In this document: in pieces, positions 45,684 through 54,893 of the stretch
Layout: each line of letters opens with the position of its first letter
How positions within the stretch are numbered: the first letter of the stretch is position 1
Source of the DNA: Bacillus canaveralius
GTDB lineage: Bacteria; Bacillota; Bacilli; Bacillales; Cytobacillaceae
Length of the DNA stretch: 64,000 bases
Direction: 5' to 3'
NCBI RefSeq assembly: GCF_002860125.1
Contig: NZ_PGVA01000024.1
Coordinates: forward strand, 186,001 to 250,000
Program-made: the position numbers and the translations under genes
The notes under the pieces: generated by a model
Database searches by the model: none
What the model saw: the letters and a program-made list of their open reading frames with translations, nothing else
Told to the model about the DNA's origin: nothing

Positions 45684-46808
45684 TAAAAAGCCACCTCCAA
45701 GTCAATCAACTGACTGCTCAACGCAGCCAGGATGCTGCTTCTCGTGATCAGACCGGTCAATTGCTTTTCGCTGTTGACGACTGGCAAATAGCCGATTTTA
45801 TGATCATTCATCATTTTCAGAACGGAAATCAAATTTGCATCTTTAGAAACGGAAAGAACGTTGCGCTCCATAATTTCTCCGATAACAGAATTCCGGTCTT
45901 GCAGCTTGATATCTTTTAACGTGATCAGTCCTAATAGAATACTATTCTTATCAGTCACCAATAGGCTGTCAACCTTGTTTTCTCTCATGATCTCTATCGC
46001 CTGCAGCACGTTGCGCTTCGGCGTGACCTTCACAGGATTGGAAATCATGATGTCCTGTGCATTTAAGACCTCTGGGTTATTCCAAACCCGTCTTTTGCCG
46101 ATAAAGTTTTCAACGAATTCCGATGCTGGATTCTTTAAAATATTCTCCGGCGTATCGTACTGAAGGATTTCCCCATCTTTTAGCAGGCAAATCATATCCG
46201 CAATTTTATATGCTTCATCCATATCGTGGGTAACAAAGATTATCGTCTTGTTCAATTCCTTCTGCATATTGAAAAGTTCTTCCTGGAGGGAACTTCTTGT
46301 GACGGGATCTAATGCGCTGAAGGGTTCATCCATGAGGATGATATCGGAGTTCGTGGAGAAGGCTCTTGCTACCCCGATCCGTTGCTGCTGTCCACCGCTC
46401 AATTCCTTTGGAAACTGGTGCATGTATTCCTTTGGATCCAAACCAACCAGTTCAAGCAGCTCTTCTGTTTGCTTTTCAATTGCTTGCGGATCTTCTCCTT
46501 TTAGCTTAGGGATGAGTTCGAGGTTTTCCTTGATGGACATGTGTGGGAAGAGCCCGGTGTTTTGAATCACATACCCGATATTCCTGCGTAATTCAATTGG
46601 GTCGACAGTGGAAATATCCTGGCCATTCACAAAAATCTTCCCGGATGACGGCCTGAATGAGTCTGTTGACCATCTTGAGCAAGGTCGTTTTTCCGCATCC
46701 GCTTGGGCCGATGAAAACTACAAGCTGCCCGGCTTCAATATTCAGGCTGAAATTGTCTATGACTGTTTTTTTATTATATTTTTTGATGATGTTTTCAAAC
46801 TGAATCAT
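45683..46808 (-). pseudogene. Osmolyte ABC ATPase with CBS pair, interrupted by a one-base frameshift
   Basis: Translation from ATG 46808 (GGGAGG site) gives MIQFENIIKKYNKK to Walker A GPSGCGKTTLL, then leaves frame at NRLIQ near 46652. Removing one base of the CC pair at 46652-46653 restores PSSGKIFVNGQDIS and a continuous protein of about 374 aa. That protein has LSGGQQQR, IILMDEP and two CBS motifs, ending at 45683. The downstream part from 46630 is fully open and well conserved, so the event is recent or a sequencing error. The intact paralogue is at 630-1763. Confidence 0.85.
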
Positions 46809-47297
46809 CCTATACCTCCCTATTTACTTTTTTGCTTTTCTACTGAAAGTAACAACTTTATTATAACACAAAAGTTGTTTGTTTGCAGAGCAACAGCAAA
46901 GGCAGGAGGTAATAGACAATATCGGTTGCCAGTATATCCTGCAATACCGAAAAACGCCGTAAATGAAGTGCCTGCGGCGTTTTACTATTATTAACAATCT
47001 ATTTAAATCCCGGGTGATATACCTTGATGCGCAGCTCGCAGCAATTACTGCCGTCACGTACGATTGGTTTGTTCATTAATCTACTATATTAAAATAGATT
47101 TAGACTAAGTTCCTTCGGATTAACTCCTTATCCAAATGCATCTTCCTCTTTTATCTCATTTTCCGGTACTCCAAACATTTTTACCAACACTATTAATACC
47201 AGTATTTAAACGAATCTGGTAATATACAAAGACTCGTTTGAATAATAATGATAGTTTTGGTAGAATTGAGAACGTATTTTGTGAATGGAGGTCTATT
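46809..47297. other. Intergenic region between the osmolyte operon and copC
   Basis: 490 bp that holds the operator above and a hairpin (AAAACGCCG / CGGCGTTTT, 46951-46983) with TTTTTC on the minus strand. No leftward gene lies upstream of that hairpin. No coding frame is convincing. Confidence 0.55.
46851..46879. promoter_or_regulatory. Inverted repeat at the promoter of the second osmolyte operon
   Basis: The perfect 9-bp arms AACAACTTT and AAAGTTGTT are separated by 11 bp. The spacer contains TATAAT on the minus strand, 43 bp upstream of the ATG. A repressor bound to both arms would cover the -10 region; the BusR-like protein encoded downstream is the natural candidate. Confidence 0.6.
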
Positions 47298-47885
47298 ATG
47301 ACAAAGAAATTATTTATTTTAACTATAATGTTGTTCACTGCATTTGCTACTAATGCGTTTGCACACACTGGGTTAGAAAGCTCTTCCCCAGCGGATGGTC
47401 AAGTTGTAACAGAAAACCTAGATGAAGTGAGTTTAACGTTCGAATCAAAAGTAGAACAAGGTAGTACATTTGAGTTGAAAAATACAACTGGGGATGTTAT
47501 AGCAATAGACAACATCATTGTTAGCGAGAATCAAATGACAGGAAGTTTATCACAGACACTTGAAAATGGCAGTTATCAAGTTTTATGGAAAATTGTCGGA
47601 TCCGACGGACATCTGATAGAAGGACAATATTCTTTCACTGTAGAGATACCGGTTGCAGAGACGCCTGCTGAGGAGCCAGTTGAAGCGCCAGATGACGAGC
47701 CGGTAACAGAAGAAGACGAACACAAACAGACTCAGCAAGAAAAACAGTTGGAAGAGAACAAAGCAGGTCAATCTGCAGAGGCTTCTGATAACAAATTGCC
47801 GTCTTTTGTGATCCCATCCATTATCGGTGCTTTAGTTATAATCATCATTGTTAGCTTCTTCTGGCTGATGAGGAGGAAGAAATAG
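47298..47885 (+). CDS. CopC-domain protein, membrane anchored
   Basis: 195 aa from the ATG at 47298, which has TGGAGG at good spacing. A signal peptide ends at FATNAFA, so His at the mature N-terminus (HTGLESSSPADGQ) would be the copper ligand typical of CopC. The second site motif is VGSDGHLIEGQYSFTV. A Pro/Glu-rich linker (residues 117-160) and a C-terminal transmembrane helix (VIPSIIGALVIIIIVSFFWL) follow. It belongs with the CopD gene 4 bp downstream. Confidence 0.9.
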   Translation: MTKKLFILTIMLFTAFATNAFAHTGLESSSPADGQVVTENLDEVSLTFESKVEQGSTFELKNTTGDVIAIDNIIVSENQMTGSLSQTLENGSYQVLWKIVGSDGHLIEGQYSFTVEIPVAETPAEEPVEAPDDEPVTEEDEHKQTQQEKQLEENKAGQSAEASDNKLPSFVIPSIIGALVIIIIVSFFWLMRRKK

Positions 47886-47889
47886 TTTA

Positions 47890-48981
47890 ATGTTAGTTTT
47901 GGGAGTCATTAGTGATACTCTTTTATATCTTTGTTTTGCCCTCCTTATCGGCAGTTTTCTTTTATATCTCGTACCTGCTGGCAAACGGCCGGATATACAC
48001 GTTCCAAAAGGAGTTTTAATGGCTGCAACCGGAGGCATAGCGATTTTTTCTTTTATCCCGGTCCTATCGTTAATCTTACATTTGTATCAAGATATCGGGT
48101 TATCCCAGACGACACAATCTGTCTTATTTACCTTTGAAGTAGGGAAAGCGTGGATATTCACTTACCTTATCTCTAATATTTTATTCATCTTTATCGTTTG
48201 GTTTGATTACCGTAAAAAACAGCTGTATGCATACGTGGGCATATTCTTTACAGTGGTGTTAATTTTGGCACTTGGTTACTCCAGTCACGCTACTTCTATA
48301 GTGGAGTGGAAAGGATTTCTCACCCATACATCCCACTTTACAGCGATCAGTGTCTGGGTTGGCATACTCATTATTGTAAGTTGGTTTTCAAAAGATCATT
48401 CCAACTGGCTGCGCTTTCTGAAATGGTTTACGCCTGTAGCGATGGTTTGCTTCACAGTAACAATTATTTCCGGGCTTATCTTAATGAGTGTTGTAACTGA
48501 TTTTAAGGATTACACAAATGCTTGGATGATTCCATATGGGCAAGCATTGCTAATCAAGCATTTATTAATTGTTCCACTACTTGTCTATGCTACTATGAAC
48601 AGTTTATTGATCAAAAATAAACTAAGAAGTGATGAGAATTTCAATCCAAAACCTTGGACTAAAACAGAAAGTGTTGTGATATTGCTGATATTCTCAGCAA
48701 CAGCAGCAATGGGACAGCAATCCCCTCCTCATGAAACACTGGTGACGGACACAAGTGTGTCTAAGCTTTTTAAAATATTTTATCAAGGCGAATTTCAACC
48801 TGGTATGACTGTACAGCTTATATTGAACACAACAAGTGTTTCTCTCATTATTCTTTCGGTTCTGTTTTTAGTTTTAGCACTTTTTACATTGATCAAAAAA
48901 GCGCCGGCAATGTTATCATTCTGTATGAGTATTCTATTTGTCTTATCTAGCTATTTATCTTTGATTATAAGTATTCAATAG
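47890..48981 (+). CDS. CopD-domain copper uptake membrane protein
   Basis: 363 aa with eight or more hydrophobic segments. The CopD core contains the conserved GYSSHATSIVEWKGFLTHTSHF and VWVGILIIVSWF with buried His residues, then HLLIVPLLVY. Its C-terminus resembles YcnJ-type proteins. CopC and CopD act together in copper acquisition. ATG 47890 follows the copC stop by 4 bp; GGAGGAAGAAA lies further upstream within copC. Confidence 0.9.
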   Translation: MLVLGVISDTLLYLCFALLIGSFLLYLVPAGKRPDIHVPKGVLMAATGGIAIFSFIPVLSLILHLYQDIGLSQTTQSVLFTFEVGKAWIFTYLISNILFIFIVWFDYRKKQLYAYVGIFFTVVLILALGYSSHATSIVEWKGFLTHTSHFTAISVWVGILIIVSWFSKDHSNWLRFLKWFTPVAMVCFTVTIISGLILMSVVTDFKDYTNAWMIPYGQALLIKHLLIVPLLVYATMNSLLIKNKLRSDENFNPKPWTKTESVVILLIFSATAAMGQQSPPHETLVTDTSVSKLFKIFYQGEFQPGMTVQLILNTTSVSLIILSVLFLVLALFTLIKKAPAMLSFCMSILFVLSSYLSLIISIQ

Positions 48982-48999
48982 GAAAAGTGGTGAAAGAAG

Positions 49000-49500
49000 A
49001 TGAAGAAGTTCATTTATCCAATGCTACTAAGCTCTATCATCATTTCTGGTTGTGCTTCAAACGACAGTGGCAGTGAGCATCCTGAAGAGAATCTTCGTGA
49101 ACAAGAACATAACCACGCTGAACAAGAACAGCCAAAATTGGAGTATGTAATCGGCAGCAATGATTGGTCCGCGATTATGGATTATACAGATAGCAAAGAG
49201 ATCCTGGAAGCTTATCAATTTGCGGTTGAACACCCAGAAGTGTTAAATTACATGCCTTGTTATTGTGGCTGTTACGAAGAAGACGGGCATACAAGCAACA
49301 CAAATTGTTTTGTAGATTCAGTTGACGGCGACATAGCTAAATTAGACACCATGGGCTTTGGCTGACAAGTCTGTGTTGATATCGCCCGTGAGGCGAAACA
49401 AGAGTTTGAAAAAGGTACAGATTTAAAAACAATTCGTGAGAATATCGATTTTAAATATGAGGGTAAACATCCAACACCTACACCAATACCAACGGCATAG
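49000..49500 (+). CDS. PCYCGC-motif lipoprotein with in-frame TGA, possible selenoprotein
   Basis: Start ATG 49000 after GTGAAAGAAG. Signal sequence with lipobox ISGC (Cys at residue 18), His/Glu-rich linker, then YMPCYCGCYEEDGHTSNTNC. The frame meets TGA at 49363-49365 after DTMGFG and then continues openly as QVCVDIAREAKQEFEKGTDL to a TAG at 49500. With readthrough the protein has 166 residues. The post-TGA text is what the PCYCGC family (PF13798) has at its C-terminus, where I recall a CxxC pair; here it would read UxxC. A SECIS-like hairpin follows. A nonsense mutation giving a 121-residue truncated protein is the alternative. Confidence 0.7.
49376..49401 (+). promoter_or_regulatory. SECIS-like hairpin after the in-frame TGA
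   Basis: The stem TCGCC (49382-49386) pairs with GGCGA (49392-49396) around the loop CGTGA, with G at loop position two. Outer TTG (49376-49378) pairs with CAA (49399-49401) across a small internal loop. The apical G is about 22 nt after the TGA, inside the distance range of bacterial SECIS elements. Confidence 0.5.
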
Positions 49501-49506
49501 GCATAA

Positions 49507-49544
49507 AAAAGAACATCGCTGACTTATAGCAATGTTCTTTTTTA
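49507..49544 (+). terminator. Terminator of the copCD-lipoprotein operon
   Basis: The stem AAAAGAACATCGCT / AGCAATGTTCTTTT has one mismatch and is followed by TTT, right after the TAG at 49500. The position fits a gene ending at 49500 rather than at the TGA. Confidence 0.85.
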
Positions 49545-49657
49545 TTGCTTTTCGTATATTAACTAAATAAAATTCTTCAAATCATTATTTTTTTTCACAC
49601 AACCTGATCACCTTCCTTTTTAAGGAAATAAACTGTGCTTTGCATTACTGAGAGAAT

Positions 49658-50995
49658 TTATTCTGTCTTTTTTAAAATGAATGACAGTAGGATAAGAATT
49701 CCTACCGTTACAAGGCATACATATGTGCCAATTACATTATTTGTGTTAAAAATAAACGCAAAGAAGATCAAGGCCAACATCAAGATTGCAACGATCGTCA
49801 TGAATGGATACCATTTTACCCGGAATGATGGCTGGCCATCATATTGAGGGCGAAGCTTCAATTGTGCTGCACAAATACTTAGCCATATTAATATTATAGT
49901 AAAACCAGGAATGGACATAAGATAGCCGATTACCTGATCGGGCGTCCTGTAGGCTAGAAATACTCCCATCAATATACATATTGTCGTGATCGCAATACCA
50001 TTCAAAGGAATTCCATTTTTTGTTGTTATTAAGAATGCTCTTGGTGCTTCTCCGCTTTGAGCCATCGCAAACAATGTTCTTGATGTGGCATAAATTCCTG
50101 AGTTTGCCGCTGATAATACTGCGGTGATCAGAACGAAATTCATGATATGAGCTGCGCCGGGAATCCCTGCCATGTCGAATACCTGAACGAAAGGGCTATC
50201 TTCTGATGAAACTTGGTTCCAAGGTATGATTCCGCAAATGATAAGAATGGGAAGGACATAAAATATGATCACTCTCCAAACCGTGCCCATAATCACTTTC
50301 GGTAAAACTCGCTTCGCATCTTTTGTCTCTGTGACAGCAACCCCGATTAATTCTGCACCACCATAAGAGAACATGACAACTAAAAACGCGCTGATAACTC
50401 CTCCGATACCGTTCGGGAAAAATCCGCCATGAGCGGTATAGTTGGAGAAAGGATCTTGAATGGAATTAGGGAAGATACCCAGCAGGATGAAAATACCTAA
50501 TAAAATGAAGAGTATTAAAGCAAGGATTTTAATTCCCGCAAACCAAAACTCCAATTCTCCATAGTGTTTTACTTGAAATAAATTAATTCCGACTATGAAA
50601 ACCGCACACAGTAAACTTAAAATCCATAGTGGGACAGTAGTAAACCAATATTGTAAAAAGCTTGCCGCAGCGATTAATTCTACAATCGTTACGAGAATCC
50701 AATTAATCCAATAGAGCCACCCTACGATAAACGAGGTTTGAAATCCAAAAGCTTTATGCACAAGACGCTGAACATTTAAATTTGGATAAACGGTACCCAT
50801 TTCTCCCAACGCCGCCATTACAATAAATAATAAAAGTCCTCCTATTAAATAGGCAACCACGACACTCGGACCTGCGATACTTAACGTTTCAGAGCTACCT
50901 TTAAAAATACCCGTTCCGATCATACCTGCTAACGCAATAAACTGGACATGTCTCGGCAATAAGCCTTTTTTTAAATCCTGATGATTTGCTTCCAT
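49658..50995 (-). CDS. APC-family amino acid permease
   Basis: 445 aa with 12 hydrophobic segments. The N-terminal signature is ALAGMIGTGIFKGS and the TM6-like region is MFSYGGAELIGVAVTETKDAKRVLP, as in the AAT/GabP group. It probably imports an amino acid by proton symport. The specificity is not visible. It shares its family, but not high similarity, with the permease at 51857-53275. Confidence 0.9.
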   Translation of the reverse strand: MEANHQDLKKGLLPRHVQFIALAGMIGTGIFKGSSETLSIAGPSVVVAYLIGGLLLFIVMAALGEMGTVYPNLNVQRLVHKAFGFQTSFIVGWLYWINWILVTIVELIAAASFLQYWFTTVPLWILSLLCAVFIVGINLFQVKHYGELEFWFAGIKILALILFILLGIFILLGIFPNSIQDPFSNYTAHGGFFPNGIGGVISAFLVVMFSYGGAELIGVAVTETKDAKRVLPKVIMGTVWRVIIFYVLPILIICGIIPWNQVSSEDSPFVQVFDMAGIPGAAHIMNFVLITAVLSAANSGIYATSRTLFAMAQSGEAPRAFLITTKNGIPLNGIAITTICILMGVFLAYRTPDQVIGYLMSIPGFTIILIWLSICAAQLKLRPQYDGQPSFRVKWYPFMTIVAILMLALIFFAFIFNTNNVIGTYVCLVTVGILILLSFILKKTE

Positions 50996-51856
50996 TCCGT
51001 TCTTACCTTTCTATCCTAAGATCATCTGAACACCGATGCCATAATAACCTCAACCCCCCCCCCGGGTACAGTAGAAGCTATTACTTTATTGGTTATGACG
51101 ACTTACCTTATTAAATGGTAACTCCTAAGGCTGATTAAGTAATGTCACTCGTTTTACTCATTTCCACAAAAGCATCGGCTTTATGGGTGACACAAAAACG
51201 ACCTTATCTAAAATTCCATTGCACTTAAACGCTTTTTAGCTTTTATGCTTTTTTGTATTAAAGTATTATTATATTAATATATCATTTTCGAATGGTTTGT
51301 CAACAAGATAAGCATTGTTCAACCGGAGTTGGAGTGCATATGATGCGCAAAAGAGGTTTTACATCATAAAGCATACAATTTCTCACCGACCATGAAAATG
51401 CTAACCTATAAACTAATACTTTTTTCAGTAAAGAACAGGTTATGATAATGATTAGTGAATACGAACGACTTTTATTTCTTAAAGAATTTGGTCGACTGTT
51501 AATGACTATAAAAAAACTAGCAATGAACAAATCAAGGAATCTATATACAGCGACCTATTAATACTTTCTTTTGCCATAAACAGCACATCTGATTAACTAT
51601 AAAATAAAAGCAAGGAGCAAAACTCCTCGCTTACAAGCTCAGAACATATGCTCAGGAAATATTCTTAGTGAAATTAACGACCCTTACGTTTTTCGCTGTT
51701 TTTCTTTTATAATAAAAAAGAGAAGTGCGCTAACACTTCTCCCTGAGCTCCACCGTCAAGGTGGAGGTTGTCAAGGTTTAGTTCGGGTCGAAAAGTATTA
51801 TTACTTTTATTATGTCTCCATAAAGGGTACTTGTTTATTCCAGAAATAGATACCTT
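50996..51856. other. 860-bp intergenic region between two permease genes
   Basis: It contains a C10 tract (51054-51063) 59 bp before the permease start, an AT-rich stretch near 51240-51290, hairpins at 51608-51635 (AAGCAAGGAG / CTCCTCGCTT), 51720-51741 and 51750-51766. A 76-codon minus-strand frame at 51300-51530 has no ribosome binding site. No T-box or other riboswitch was recognised. Confidence 0.5.
51720..51741 (-). terminator. Terminator of the second APC permease gene
   Basis: The stem GAGAAGTG / CACTTCTC has a 6-nt loop, followed on the minus strand by TTTTTTATT. It lies 115 bp past the stop. Confidence 0.8.
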
Positions 51857-53275
51857 TCACTGATTCGCTTGATTCGCCTTCGTTTTCCGCATCTTATAAA
51901 CCGCAATCAGCAAAATAAACCAAACAGGAGTTATGAACAAGGCAACACGAGTATCTTCCGCAAGTGCTAGCACGACAAGAACGAACGCCAGGAAAGCAAG
52001 GATCAAGTAATTGGAAAATGGATAGAGAGGCAATTTAAATTTATTCAATTTCACTAGATCTGGTCTTGTTTTACGGTATTTCAAATGGCTGATGACAGTA
52101 ATCCCCCAAATAAAGATGAAACATACTGTAGAAATACTTGTAATAAGCGTAAATACTCCTTCTGGCATTACATAGTTCAAAACAACGGCAATTAGAATAA
52201 CGACAGTTGAAAAGAACAATGCATTCGATGGTACTTTACGGGAAGTAAGTTTTGTCAATGGTACAGGTGCATTTTTATCTTTGGCAAGTGAGTATATCAT
52301 CCGGCTTGTACTGAAAATGGCGCTGTTACACGCAGAAGCTGCGGATGTCAGAACGACAAAATTGACGATACCAGCAGCTGCAGCGATACCAACCGCAACG
52401 AAGACTTGGACGAATGGGCTTGCCATTGGGTTGATGGCGTTCCACGGATAAATACTCATAATGACGATAAGTGCGCCAACGTAGAAAATTAAAACCCGAA
52501 TAGGGATATTGTTGATTGCTTTTGGGATCACTTTTTCTGGGTCTTCTGTTTCACCTGCTGTAAGTCCGACAAGTTCAATGCCAACAAACGCAAACACCAC
52601 CATCTGGAATGAGAGGATAAAGCCATTTATGCCATTTGGGAACATGCCGCCGTGGCTCCATAGATTGGTGAAGCTAGATGTGCCTGAATTGGTGGAAAAA
52701 CCTTTGATAATCATAAAAATACCGATAACAATTAGTGCTAGAATCGCGATGACTTTAATTAATGCGAACCAGAATTCCATTTCGCCAAAAAGTTTTACTG
52801 TTGCTAGGTTCATAATTAGCAAAATTACCAGTGCAATTAATCCTGGCATCCACTGTGGTACTTCAGGAAGCCAAAATTGAGTATACAGACCAACTGCTGT
52901 TAAGTCGGCCATTGCGATTGAAATCCAGCAAAACCAGTAGGTCCAACCGGTGATAAATGCTGCCATGTTACCTAAATAGTCGTTGATAAAGTCAACAAAA
53001 GAATGATATTTCAAATTGGTTAAGAGTAGTTCTCCAAGTGCGCGCATGATTAAAAAGCAAATTACGCCTGTAATCATGTAAGCAAATAAAATCGATGGTC
53101 CTGCTAAATGAATAGATTTTCCTGCTCCAAGGAATAATCCGGTTCCGATTGCCCCGCCAATAGCGATTAGCTGTACGTGCCTGTTTTTAAGGCCTCTCGA
53201 CAATTCTTGTTCCTGCATATGATTTCCCACTCTCTGCTTTTCTAGACTGTTTGCATCTTTTTGCTGATCATACAT
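51857..53275 (-). CDS. APC-family amino acid permease (CycA/AAT type)
   Basis: 472 aa with 12 hydrophobic segments. GLKNRHVQLIAIGGAIGTGLFLGAG at the N-terminus and FVGIELVGLTAGETEDPEKVIPKAIN in TM6-7 place it in the AAT family next to D-serine/D-alanine/glycine (CycA) and basic amino acid carriers. The first ATG (53275) lacks a clear site; ATG 53218 (MQEQELSRG) has a modest GAGTGGG and may be the true start. The transported amino acid is not certain. Confidence 0.9.
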   Translation of the reverse strand: MYDQQKDANSLEKQRVGNHMQEQELSRGLKNRHVQLIAIGGAIGTGLFLGAGKSIHLAGPSILFAYMITGVICFLIMRALGELLLTNLKYHSFVDFINDYLGNMAAFITGWTYWFCWISIAMADLTAVGLYTQFWLPEVPQWMPGLIALVILLIMNLATVKLFGEMEFWFALIKVIAILALIVIGIFMIIKGFSTNSGTSSFTNLWSHGGMFPNGINGFILSFQMVVFAFVGIELVGLTAGETEDPEKVIPKAINNIPIRVLIFYVGALIVIMSIYPWNAINPMASPFVQVFVAVGIAAAAGIVNFVVLTSAASACNSAIFSTSRMIYSLAKDKNAPVPLTKLTSRKVPSNALFFSTVVILIAVVLNYVMPEGVFTLITSISTVCFIFIWGITVISHLKYRKTRPDLVKLNKFKLPLYPFSNYLILAFLAFVLVVLALAEDTRVALFITPVWFILLIAVYKMRKTKANQANQ

Positions 53276-53693
53276 TTTTTAATAATAAATTTAAAATCAG
53301 ATAATTGCAAATTGATATCCAGATAAAAAGTTTAACATCTTATCAGTTAATTCGACGGCAATAAATGCTTATATTATCGAATAAAATCAATATTTATTAA
53401 ACATCATTATTGTCATTCAACAATCACAACTTTAATATTCCGGTTTTCTCAGCTTAAAATCAATTATAGCGTTAGTTATATAACCCTTAAGGGATGAGTT
53501 ACAACACTCAGACCTTGTATAAAACCGTGGTATTAAGAATAGAAAAAAGCGACGGTTTTCCGTCGCTTTTAATCATCATCTGCGATCAGCCAATTTAAAT
53601 CAAGACTTTAAGGTATTAAATGATGGTTGGCATTTATTCTTTTTAATATCACTTGGGGTTCATTACGATATACCCAATTGATTTGCGAACTTA
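53276..53693. other. Intergenic region
   Basis: AT-rich promoter region of the permease plus the terminator at 53545-53570. No gene was seen. Confidence 0.55.
53545..53570 (-). terminator. Bidirectional terminator
   Basis: The perfect 11-bp stem AAAAGCGACGG / CCGTCGCTTTT has a TTTT loop and gives TTTTTTC on the minus strand, ending the kinase-like gene. Confidence 0.88.
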
Positions 53694-54212
53694 TCACCCG
53701 TTGAAGTAACTCTCAATACTTCTTTTATTAGTTACAACTAATAACTTTTCACTATATATCCCAAATTTATTATAGAAATTAGGTTTACCAACTTCTTCAA
53801 AATGCCTATTCCATTTAAACATTTTAAAGAATATTTCTATTGTGGGTTTGTAATTTGACTTTTCAAACCCAAGTTGTTGTAATACAAACCTCTTTATGAT
53901 TCTATAGGTTCTTATTGGATATTTTATATCTAAGAAAATGATCAAGTCTGCATTATGAAAACTATTTGCCACCCAATCCTCATTATGAACTCCCTCAATA
54001 ATCCAAGTCTCAGAATGAATAATAGAATTCAAATACTCATCTCTGTCTTCATCAGCTCTTCTTATATCTCCAGATTCTTGCCTTTTCCAAACAACATTAT
54101 CTAATTCATAAAATGGAAGATTTAACTTTGAGGATAATTCTTTCGCTAACGTTGTTTTTCCACTGCCAACGGAACCAATAATATGTATTCTATTAGGAAT
54201 TTTATTTTTCAA
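53694..54212 (-). CDS. P-loop nucleoside kinase-like protein (FlaR/adenylate-kinase-like)
   Basis: 172 aa. Walker A is GSVGSGKTTLAKELS near residue 13. LNLPFYELDNVVWKRQ and WIIEGVHNEDWV are the conserved boxes of the family annotated as topology modulation or AAA ATPases. Such proteins are probably small-molecule kinases. Start is TTG 54212 with GAGGGTGG upstream. The substrate is unknown. Confidence 0.85.
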   Translation of the reverse strand: MKNKIPNRIHIIGSVGSGKTTLAKELSSKLNLPFYELDNVVWKRQESGDIRRADEDRDEYLNSIIHSETWIIEGVHNEDWVANSFHNADLIIFLDIKYPIRTYRIIKRFVLQQLGFEKSNYKPTIEIFFKMFKWNRHFEEVGKPNFYNKFGIYSEKLLVVTNKRSIESYFNG

Positions 54213-54470
54213 ATTAGACCACCCTCATCAATATAATTGTATTCTATATAGATGTGGATGTCTCCCCTTGCTTCTTCAACTAAGCTGCCCTTCGTTAAGT
54301 AGAATCCTTCACAGTCTGAACTGGTATTTTAAGATAAAAATCTTATTTTCTGGTTAAAGACATTTACATCCTTCTCTCTACCTCTCTGTTATTGCATAAT
54401 ACTGCCCTGATATTTAAATAAGTAACTTCAAAAAAAAGCATGATTCTTTCCTGTGCTTCAATTTAGAATT

Positions 54471-54893
54471 CTAAGGATTCCAATCACATGCCATTCCGTC
54501 TCCATCACGGTCTAGATCATGAGGGTCTTCATCAGGACCACCACTTGCCTCATAAAATAGCTGAGCATCTTCCTGGGTGGCGAAATCACCACAATCATGA
54601 TCACTAGACTTAAAGGAATAAAGATTGTTATCGACTGGTTCCGAATCATCCGCATACCCATTTATAAGGATAGCTACAATGGATACTAGTGCAATTCCAA
54701 AAAACAGCCACCCCATACTACCATCACCCAATTTATTTAGTTGTTGCGAAGAAGTATGATCTTTATTACTTTGTCCCTTTCTTAGGATTAACAAAATTAA
54801 ACCAATGAGAATAGTAACTCCGATTGAAATCGTAACAAATAAATATTTACGGATAGAATAATAATAAATATTCTGACCAAAGGGTACCGCCAC
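54471..54893 (-). CDS. Membrane protein with C-terminal Excalibur (calcium-binding) domain
   Basis: 140 aa. There are two transmembrane helices (YLFVTISIGVTILIGLILLI; MGWLFFGIALVSIVAILING), then the Excalibur domain DCGDFATQEDAQLFYEASGG with the DxDxDG-type loop LDRDGDGMACDWNP. Start is GTG 54893 with GGAGGTG partly overlapping it. It overlaps by 47 bp the end of a broken acidic frame upstream. Excalibur domains occur on extracellular nucleases and surface proteins; the role here is unknown. Confidence 0.8.
   Translation of the reverse strand: MAVPFGQNIYYYSIRKYLFVTISIGVTILIGLILLILRKGQSNKDHTSSQQLNKLGDGSMGWLFFGIALVSIVAILINGYADDSEPVDNNLYSFKSSDHDCGDFATQEDAQLFYEASGGPDEDPHDLDRDGDGMACDWNP

Noticed and set aside
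46951-46983. Terminator-like hairpin
   Set aside because: It is well formed, but no gene reads into it on the strand with the U-run, so it is noted only as an orphan hairpin.
51300-51530. 76-codon minus-strand frame
   Set aside because: No ribosome binding site and a random-looking sequence in an AT-rich spacer.
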